Positions 57,075-64,000 of a DNA stretch of 64,000 bases are shown here, in pieces; position 1 is the stretch's first letter, and each line of letters begins with the position of its first letter. Under the pieces are notes generated by a model. That model saw only the letters and a program-made list of their open reading frames with translations. It had not been told where the DNA came from and searched no databases. The position numbers and the translations under genes were made by a program. Source of the DNA: Armigeres subalbatus (lineage: Eukaryota > Arthropoda > Insecta > Diptera > Culicidae); the NCBI RefSeq assembly GCF_024139115.2, contig NC_085140.1, forward strand, positions 294,591,293 to 294,655,292, written 5' to 3'.

Positions 57075-57968
57075 ATATCAATCGAAGTGGTTTTAATGGA
57101 CTTCAATGCCATGAAAACCTTCTCCAGACTCGATACTAGTTCATCAGTTACTTCAAACAGAGTATGCTCCTTATTGATGAAATTATTCAAGCTACGGCGC
57201 ATTTCTCTGTTTTTGGTCCATAGCATACAACTCTTCTATGGAGATGAAGCCTTGTTCCCGTCAGATTCAGAAAATGATGTGTGGATCGGAACTTAAACAA
57301 ACTTAATCAGCTGGTGACGGGAAGCGATCGAAAGCCCAGCAGAATTCGAAAATTCATTTCTTTACTTTGAAGCCATCTCATCTCTTGATGTCTCGACGCT
57401 CATCTACTCGTTTTAGAATTGCATCGTGCAAATTCGAAGTTAAAGGGTTTTGCTGTCTATTCAGTTCAGATAGCAAAAAGTCTAGTCAACAACATTACGT
57501 CACGACCCTTCAGCGCCTCCGATATCACCCCAACAGGCTGGGGAGCGTCGAATATCGATTGAACCAGATCCAGATAATTTTTGATTATGTACGTACTTTT
57601 ATTCTTATGGAGCGATTTCACAGTTCACTAGTTTTCAGAACATCCTGAACGAGTTGAAGTTGTTCCCTAAACCGGTATTCATCCTTCCTCTGGAATTCGA
57701 ACAATGTTTCGGATTCGTTTGAAAGTTTCTCCAAAATCGGTTTTATATAATCTGAATTAAATTCAACAATTGGTTAAGAAAATCAATATAATATAAGTTC
57801 AGATATTACCAAATGAGAACGAATTGAGTTCGTCATCTGATTTTTCACTACCATTGATGTCGTTGAAACAATCGTCGTCATCATTATCTGAACATTTTTA
57901 TTCCGACATAATCGTCTTGAACTTGGGGGACTTCGATGAAGAACGTCATTAATAGCGAGGTGCGACAA
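57075..57968 (-). pseudogene. hAT transposase relic, C-terminal part
   Basis: Minus-strand frames carry HLAINDVLHRSP (57968 downward), LSNESETLFEFQRKDEYRFR, YLDLVQSIFDAP, then LFLLSELNRQQNPL with LKRVDERRD and VTDELVSSLEKVFMALKSIK. This order suits the second half of a BED-type hAT transposase. Many stops. The preceding segment lies inverted at 57970-58180. Confidence 0.5.
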
Positions 57969-57969
57969 C

Positions 57970-58185
57970 TTGGGACAACTTCGGCTTTACGGATCGTTTC
58001 CGGCGGAGAAGATAAAGCAATCCGTGGAACAGCTGTTGACGAGTTGTGACATTGAACACAATTTCGTAGCCGCAGTTGATCGCACATCGGATGGCGCTTC
58101 GATTATTGTGAAATCTGGAAAGCTGATTCCTTATTTTCATCAGCTGTATGTTCGCTCCAAAAACAAAATAGTCAGAAGGCTAGGA
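57970..58185 (+). pseudogene. hAT transposase relic, middle part, inverted
   Basis: The plus-strand frame reads LYGSFPAEKIKQSVEQLLTS and SDGASIIVKSGKLIPYFHQL, which in hAT transposases precedes the HLA.NDVLY motif found on the opposite strand at 57968. The two pieces meet at about 57969 head to head, so one was inverted. Confidence 0.55.
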
Positions 58186-58390
58186 GACCTATATTGTTAC
58201 TCATCACTCTCTCGACGAATTGAGAAGATATCTGTGATTGCTTGTTTGTGTATGTTTGTATGTATGGGTGTGCATAAGACATGCGGGAAAATAAAAGCCG
58301 ATGGGCTAACAAACTAGAATCGGTGCAATTATGCAGAACATACATTCATTAATTTATCTTAAATATTTTTGTTATCATGTATTTTTTATT

Positions 58391-58437
58391 TTCGGGAAAT
58401 CCCGGGATTTGCATGAAAAATCCCGGGATTTCCCGAA
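58391..58437. repeat. Perfect 20-bp hairpin with 7-base loop
   Basis: Arms ttcgggaaatcccgggattt (58391-58410) and its exact complement (58418-58437). Each arm contains the palindrome atcccgggat. Likely the end or core of a foldback element. Confidence 0.85.
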
Positions 58438-58450
58438 CAAGACCCTCTAA

Positions 58451-58641
58451 TTACATCCCCCCACTGAAACATTGCCGCCTCGCAGCTTAGTGTTATCTAA
58501 GCACTTCCACAGTGATTAACTGTGAATTTTCTAAGCCAAGTTACCATTTTTACATTCGTATATCATGAGGTCCGGGAATCGAACTCAACTTCCTTCAGCA
58601 TGGTCTTGATTTATAGTCGTGCATCTTACCGCATGGCTAAG
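58451..58641 (-). mobile_element. Feilai: Feilai-like SINE with internal deletion
   Basis: On the minus strand: A-box region tagccatgcggtaag, B-box gttcgattccc, then a direct jump to the body (cctcatgatatacgaatg), losing about 60 bp present at 13693-13770, and the gggggatgtaa tail. Non-coding. Confidence 0.8.
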
Positions 58642-59380
58642 GAAGGCCCCGAAGAACTCGGGTTGCACTCATCTTTAATAGTTTGTCAAAGTTAGCGCCG
58701 ATTCGTTTCCTGATTTCCATAAGTACGCAGCGCTAGGAACTAGTTTTAGTGCCAATTACTAAGTAGAGGTTAACAATTTTCACTTCATCAATAACTATTA
58801 TCTTGCATTTATAATACAACATCCGCCATTTGTCTCGGGTACCCCCAGAGACTGGTGAAGGAACCCCCAGGGGTACATGTACCCCTGGTTGAGAACCGCT
58901 GGACTAAACTATTTGAGGTCTCCAACATTTTGCACTTTGGTGATATCGAAACCAAACCATAATAACTAAATAACATAATACCGCCATCAAGGGTAACAAT
59001 GGGTCTGGGGGGTGAGAATGGGTCATCGCTTTCAACGGCAGTCTGGAGGTCGTAGAGAAAAACCGTTCAAAATGGTTTCTTATATTTTAGTCTTCTTGCC
59101 CTCAGATGCATTCAATCCAATCTGCAAGCTTTCTAAGTGGTTGAAACAGTGACCCATTCTCGCCCCAATAATGACGGTACCATAAAACTAGCTTTATCTT
59201 TGAGCAGCATTCTTTGTGAGCTGAAAATAGAGCTCCATAGTGTTACCAAAAATGAAAATCTCACAGCCCAAACATATTTATTAATAGCTATACCAAACTC
59301 ACTGGTCATTAACCATATCAATTTAATTCACAAAACGTTTATTACGCAGTAGAACTCTTCGAAAGCAAACTGTAGTTACA
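58642..59380. other. Intergenic DNA with a hAT-like end
   Basis: The end at 58835-58901 is listed separately. Otherwise no feature is recognised. Confidence 0.4.
58835..58901 (-). repeat. hAT-like terminus, copy 3
   Basis: On the minus strand: cagcggttctcaacc, then aggggtacatgtacccctgg and ggttcc. It matches ends at 30360 and 33019. No partner end was found. Confidence 0.55.
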
Positions 59381-60225
59381 ATCTACGAAAAACGTGACGA
59401 AGACGACGACCACGATGTACGCCGACTACAACACAGCTTACAGACTGTCTGCCCCGTCTGCCCAGGCTAACTGTAACAGTAGTAAGCAAGCCAGCGATAC
59501 TCCTCACGCATCTGCGCGCATACATCCGCACGGTCGGCGTACGGAGCGCGTGTATTTTCACAGCAGAAAACCAGTACCAACGAGGAGCAGCTAAAAAAGG
59601 AGCAAATCGTGCAAAGTGAAGTGAAATTTCCACTTTTGTTTTCAGTTTGTGCATCGCCTCTCGATGAACACATGAACTGTACCGACTGTCCGCACGTCGT
59701 CTCCTCTTCTACTGAGCACTGTGCTAATGATGCTGAGGCTGCTGCTGATGCTGAAGGTGGAAATGGTCAAAGTAAATATGCTGTTTTGTGATTACTTTCA
59801 ACGAGTTGGGTGTCAGGTTTTCGGTGGACCAACCCATCGTAAAAGTCGATTAAAATCAGCCCTGACCGGAATAGAAAAGAAGTGATTGCAAGCGAGGGGT
59901 ACCATCGACGCGGTTTGTTCAACTCTCACGAGGTCATTCACAAGAAGTCACAAGTTCAGCAGCTCTGTCGCTTTGAATTCTCGAAATCTACGAAATAAAG
60001 TGCGTTACATATGTATGAAACCATGTGTGCTGAAGAAGAAAATAAAGTCTGGTTTTCAGAGGATGTTTACGTTTTTAATTCCGTGAAAAATCAGCCGCGT
60101 AAAGATAGCTCTTTATTTTTATACCAATTCGCTATTCAGCCATTGTCCTTTAAATTATCACACAAAAACACAGTGAACCGCAAACAATCAGTGACTCTAT
60201 AGAAAATGTTTTCTTCCTACTTTTC
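59381..60225 (+). promoter_or_regulatory. Candidate promoter and 5' UTR of the 60.2-kb gene
   Basis: GC-richer, transposon-free DNA directly upstream of a host coding exon. It contains an acceptor-like cttttgttttcag at about 59643 and no coding frame with a known domain. I infer a promoter or untranslated exon here only from position and composition; the transcription start cannot be placed. Confidence 0.3.
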
Positions 60226-60400
60226 ATGGCAGGACTACGTTCCGTACCGGTGGTGGCAACTAAACCGAATACTGGCTTGAAGCCATGCCCACTCCGGGCT
60301 CCTCTGGTGGTGACGACCGTGGGCCTGCCCTGTCGAGGCAAGTCCCTCGCCTCACACAAGGTCGCCCGGCATCTTAGTTGGCGCGGTGAAAGCGCTAAGG
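60226..60400 (+). CDS. 6-phosphofructo-2-kinase/fructose-2,6-bisphosphatase, first coding exon (partial gene)
   Basis: 58 codons starting MAGLRSVPVVATKPN and running into APLVVTTVGLPCRGKS, SHKVARHLSWRGESAK. The segment GLPCRGKS is the Walker A loop of the kinase half, which binds ATP, and the flanking V.VGLP.RGKS...K..R.L.W.G pattern is that of the 6PF2K domain start. The exon ends AAGG followed by the donor gtaagt at 60401, phase 1, as expected before the VFN that usually follows. The enzyme makes and degrades fructose 2,6-bisphosphate, the cytosolic regulator of glycolysis. The remaining exons are not in the window. An alternative start by splicing at 60232 (cag/g) cannot be excluded. The kinase assignment rests on motif recognition. 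Confidence 0.72.
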
Positions 60401-61784
60401 GTAAGTCCTTTATTTTTTATTTAAGTGTTAGATTAGAGTGTTCCGAAAAAAATCGCATTCATAACGTAGTTGTGCGTTTTAAATTTAAACAAGCTCGTAA
60501 AATACAATTGATCAAAATGCTAAAATCAAAGTCTCTAAATAAAATATTAACAAATGTGGGCAACGTTATAAATGTTGTCATTATTCAGATTCAGCACCGT
60601 TACTTTTCAACATTGTGAATATTTAGACGCCCTAACGCAGATTGGAATCAATACTTAAAAGTAACTCCCCACAACTCATCCATCTACCTACCGGCATCCA
60701 CTCCGTTTGGTGGAAACTCGTGTCCGTGTGGAAAGTGAAAATAACCAGCCTGAATTGAGCTTCACGAATGACACTCGTCAAGGTCATGCCAACGATTTTA
60801 CCGCCCCATGTTTCATGTTTTCGTTTTGATTTGATAAACTTCGGCAAGGCCGGCCTGCATTAGTCTGAATTGCTAGGTGAATGGGAGTAAGTAGGTAGTA
60901 TAAGGAGCAGCAAAATAGATGTATCAAAACGTACTCCGATGTGTGACGTAAGCTCCGAAATCGTGCCGTATCCGGACGGACTAGGGATTCAAAGTTGATT
61001 GGCTCCACGTGGCGTTACTCATGGTTTAAATAATTTAAACTATTAAAAGAAAATCACTCAACATCGCTACACATTTTTTTGATCCTTGGGCATTGGGTTA
61101 TACGATGCGTAGATTCAAAATGGAAAATGTTTACGTGAATGTGGCTGGGTTTCAATAAACTTTCCGTTTAAAATACTTAACGGTAGTAAAATATCCCTGG
61201 ATGCAGAGGAAATCTCGCTTAACTTTTTAAAAGGACCTAAGTAACATTTTTTTCATGAATTAATTTGAATACTGTAATCAATAGCTTTCATGTTGTTCTA
61301 TTGATTGCGCTATTCAAATTAATTTTGAAAAGTTAAGCGAGAAATAACTGCGAAAATGTTTATTTTTCCGCGAGGAAGGAATGCCAATAAAAGGAGATGC
61401 AATTCCGATAAAGGAATGAAATTCGTCCAGCAAAAGTTGCTTCTTGCCATCTTTTTGAATTTCGAAGATTTTTGTTGTTCAACAGCATAAAGATGGGTTC
61501 GGCCATTTCTCAAACGGGCGGCATGCGCCACAGAATGGGCATTCCCAGAAGATTGATTCATAGCGACAGCCTCCGTCGGCATTTTGTCGCAATGGATGTT
61601 TTCATACGCAAACGAAAATGTTCATTAGTTCTTTAAAAAGCGATAATTTATGTAACAACTGTAAAATAATGAAAATAATAAGATCTATCTCTCTACTATG
61701 CAGTTATGCTTTTCTTATTATCTTTTATATTAACGAGAAAGGCACGACTAGTTAATTGACTGCAACAACCTATCTTTGAAAAAA
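60401..61784 (+). other. Probable first intron of the 60.2-kb gene
   Basis: It opens with the donor gtaagt. The open frame carries on for 72 codons by chance. An inverted pair of ~28 bp (cgcttaactttttaaaagg near 61218, and its near-complement near 61325) suggests another small foldback element at about 61205-61345. No further exon found. Confidence 0.45.
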
Positions 61785-62125
61785 AATTTTTGCCTTTCTC
61801 GTAATGTATACAAAGTATACGTAAAGGCTATAGGATCACTCCAAAACCGAATTTTTGATAGAAGGCTCGGAGACCCATGGTGTTAAATGGTTCGATGTGG
61901 TTCGATGGGCCATTTTCTTCATAACTTTTAAGTGCAATGGCCAATCGTCATAAAATGCAATAGTAATCTACTAGATTTTGCGTTCTATCGAATGCAACTT
62001 GTAGGTTGTTGGTTGAGGATTACTATATAAAACACACATACGCACACACACATACACACGAACAGACGGACATTTGTTCAGTTTGTCGAGTCGATTGGTA
62101 TACATATAACACTATGAGTCTCCAA
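61785..62125 (-). repeat. Foldback repeat family Rpt-1, copy d
   Basis: It begins tttttgcctttctcgtaatg with an inner hairpin, then ctataggatcactccaaaac and ggctcggagacccatggtg. The same landmarks return inverted at the right end (ggtatacatataacactat, then gagtctcc), so the family has long terminal inverted repeats. Core atcgaatgcaacttgta at 61978, CA-rich tract at 62031-62062. Confidence 0.65.
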
Positions 62126-62138
62126 CTTACTTACTTAC

Positions 62139-62540
62139 TTATGGATCCTGTACACCTCCGGTCGTGCAAAGGGCCGACTTGAAAGATCTCCATCCTGAGC
62201 GTTGCCCGGCTATCGCTTTAACCTGTTGCCAGGTTACCAGACCCAGCCCCACTTCCGATCCCGAATTTCTGTTGCTATCGGCCTCTGGTGACAACGACGA
62301 TGGAGCTCGTTGTTTGAGATCCAGTTGTGCGGCCACCAGGCTCGAATTATATACCGCAGGCATCTGTTGATGAACACCTGCAGCCGTTGAGTGTTCTCAA
62401 CTGATACACACCATGTTTCGCAAACGTATAACAGCACAGATTTCACGTTAGAGTTGCGTTGCGTGGTGCGTTCACTTATCTGCCTGTTCTTCCAGATATT
62501 TCTTAAACTCGCAAAGGCAGCCCTTGCTTTCTTGATCCGT
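62139..62540 (-). pseudogene. RTE-C element, C-terminal domain
   Basis: The minus-strand frame reads RIKKARAAFASLRNIWKNRQ, SNVKSVLLYVCETWCVSVE, CLRYIIRAWWPHNWISN and RDRKWGW, then a stop region. This is the post-RT domain of APE-type non-LTR elements (LYG.ETW, where G is V here). It likely belongs to the same copy as 63005-64000. Confidence 0.75.
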
Positions 62541-63004
62541 GCTTGATGTGTCATGTACAAGACGTTAATAAGACCGGTTGTCCTCTACGGACACGAAACA
62601 TGGACAATGCTCGAGGAGGACTTGCAAGCACTCGGAGTATTCGAGAGACGGGTGCTTAGGACCATCTTTGCCGGTGTGCAAGAAGACGGTGTGTGGCGGC
62701 GAAGAATGAACCATGAGCTCGCCCAACTCTACGGCGAACCCAATATCCAGAAGGTAGCTAAAGCCGGAAGGGTACGATGGGCAGGACATGTTGCAAGAAT
62801 GCCGGACAGCAACCCTGCAAAGATGGTGTTCGCTTCCGATCCGGCAGGTACGAGACGGCGTGGAGCGCAGCGAGCGAGATGGGCAGACCAGGTGCAGAAC
62901 GACTTGGCGAGCGTGGGGAGTATCCGAGGATGGAGAGATGCGGCCTCGAACCGTGCATTGTGGCGTCAAATTGTTGATTCAGTGTTATCTGTTTAGATGT
63001 TAAC
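62541..63004 (+). pseudogene. RTE-B family 3' fragment
   Basis: The plus-strand frame 62553-62996 reads YKTLIRPVVLYGHETWTM, FERRVLRTIFAGVQEDGVW, GRVRWAGHVARMPDSN and RGAQRARWADQVQNDLAS, ending SVLSV and a stop, then an aaataaatga tail. It matches the minus-strand relic at 16529-17002 and supplies the C-terminus missing there. 5'-truncated, so without endonuclease or RT. Confidence 0.85.
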
Positions 63005-63310
63005 TAAATAAATGAGTTGAGCGGATGTCATGGGGTCAGCTTTGAGCATCTCGGCTGATATGCGGTCGACCCCTGGGGCTTTATTCGATTTCATGCTTTG
63101 GATGGCTGTTTGAATCTCTAGCAGTGATGGAGCTTCGGTATTGACGCGTGTTATACGTCGGATCCTAGGCAGATCATGCCGAGGTGGTGATGGCCTGGCT
63201 GGCACTTGAAAAAGTTGTTCGAAGTACTCGAACCAGCGTTTCAGCTGGTCAGTCGGGTCGGTCAATAACTGATCATTCGCGTCTTTCACAGGCATCGTTG
63301 CATTCATCTT
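63005..63310 (-). pseudogene. RTE-C reverse transcriptase, N-terminal part
   Basis: The minus-strand frame contains LLTDPTDQLKRWFEYFEQLF and IQSMKSNKAPGVDRISAEML (RT entry motif), then is lost after PMTSAQL where the RTE-B fragment begins. Catalytic motifs A-C are absent. Confidence 0.8.
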
Positions 63311-64000
63311 CGCCCCGCTTAATCGTCGTGAGATATCGTAGAGGAGGCGAATATCCCCGGTTGCTGCGGCTCTCTCTCCTTCGTCGGCCAGAGAGTCTGC
63401 CCACGCTCGCTTGTCCCGTCAACATGGGCGTTTTACTTCCTTCTCAAGAGCCGCGTATCGTTGACGGGCTAAGACTTTGGCTCCTCTGGTTTTCGATCGC
63501 TCTATCGCGGCTTTGGCTTCTCTTCGCTCCTCTATCTTTCTCCAGGTATCATCGGTGATCCATTGTTTTCTCTGGGTGCGTAGTTCACCCAGATTATTCT
63601 CGCTGGTGGTGATGAAGGCATTCTTGATGGCGGTCCATTGGTCTTCCACGCTGCCACCTTCCGGAATATCTGCAGCACGCGTCTCCAGTTCTTCAACGAA
63701 GGACCGTTTCACCGTGGCATCTTCCAGTCGGCGTGTGTTGAATCGTCGTCCAACTCTTTCCTCCTGCCGACGAATCCGCGCAATGCGCAGGCGTATTTCG
63801 CCGATGAGGAGGTGATGATCAGACGCGATATCGGCACTACGTTTATTCCGTACATCAAGAAGGCTCCGTTTCCATTTTCGGCTGATGCAGATGTGGTCGA
63901 TTTGATTTTCTGTAAAGCCGTCACGGGAGACCCACGTGACCTTGTGAACCGGTCGATGAGGGAAGAGCGATCCCCCGATCACCATGTCGTTATTACCACA
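63311..64000 (-). pseudogene. RTE-C endonuclease C-terminal half and linker, running off the window
   Basis: The frame 63419-63985 on the minus strand reads MVIGGSLFPHRPVHKVTW, NQIDHICISRKWKRSLLDV and SDHHLLIGEIRLRIARIRR, which are the IDH and SDH catalytic motifs of APE-type endonucleases, then a charged linker with QWITDDTWRKIEERREAK. It shifts frame near 63418 towards the RT part. The N-terminal half lies beyond position 64000, so its state cannot be judged. Confidence 0.85.

Noticed and set aside
59376..59654. 92-codon minus-strand frame opposite the candidate promoter
   Set aside because: Arginine-rich and without any known motif. Better explained by GC-rich upstream DNA.
60401..60618. 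Continuation of the 60226 frame as a 130-residue single-exon protein
   Set aside because: Kinase similarity stops exactly at the gtaagt donor and the remainder is AT-rich and lysine/isoleucine-rich like intron sequence.

Overview
The window looks like gene-poor, repeat-packed nuclear DNA of an Aedes-type mosquito. The main clue is three copies of a tRNA-derived SINE that I recognise as Feilai-like, together with RTE, Jockey/Juan-like, R1-like, BEL/Pao, copia and hAT remains and many short foldback elements. There are no bacterial-style operons. Almost all open frames are transposon-derived or chance frames.

Layout. 0-6.2 kb: intergenic DNA with a degenerate 50-bp minisatellite and copies of a foldback repeat. 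6.26-8.63 kb: a decayed hAT transposon with an 8-bp target duplication, itself hit by a 5'-truncated RTE element with a 12-bp duplication. 10.4-11.4 kb: an inverted-repeat element interrupted by a 197-bp MITE with an 8-bp duplication. 13.6-15.9 kb: a Feilai SINE and foldback elements. 16.5-29.6 kb: a three-level nest in which a minus-strand RTE relic (RTE-B) lies beside RTE-A (plus strand, 13-bp target duplication), and RTE-A is split by a complete BEL/Pao LTR retrotransposon. The BEL copy has two 727-bp LTRs, a 5-bp duplication and an uninterrupted 1775-codon gag-pol frame. 33.3-37.0 kb and 41.3-44.4 kb: two large arrays of the same 23-bp minisatellite in opposite orientation, separated by about 4.3 kb. 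45-47.5 kb: eroded non-LTR elements and a second copy of the 197-bp MITE. 51.9-56.4 kb: a Juan-like Jockey relic interrupted by a 1145-bp long inverted repeat. 56.4-58.2 kb: a copia 5' end, a MITE and a rearranged hAT transposase relic. 60.2 kb: a host coding exon that looks like the first coding exon of 6-phosphofructo-2-kinase/fructose-2,6-bisphosphatase, followed by a splice donor. 62.1-64 kb: an RTE-like element (RTE-C) cut by an RTE-B fragment.

The only host protein-coding sequence I can support is the 60.2-kb exon. Everything downstream of it would be in its first long intron if the gene runs to the right. The BEL element is the only mobile element here that looks potentially functional. 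The strongest unexplained structure is the pair of inverted 23-bp satellite arrays.
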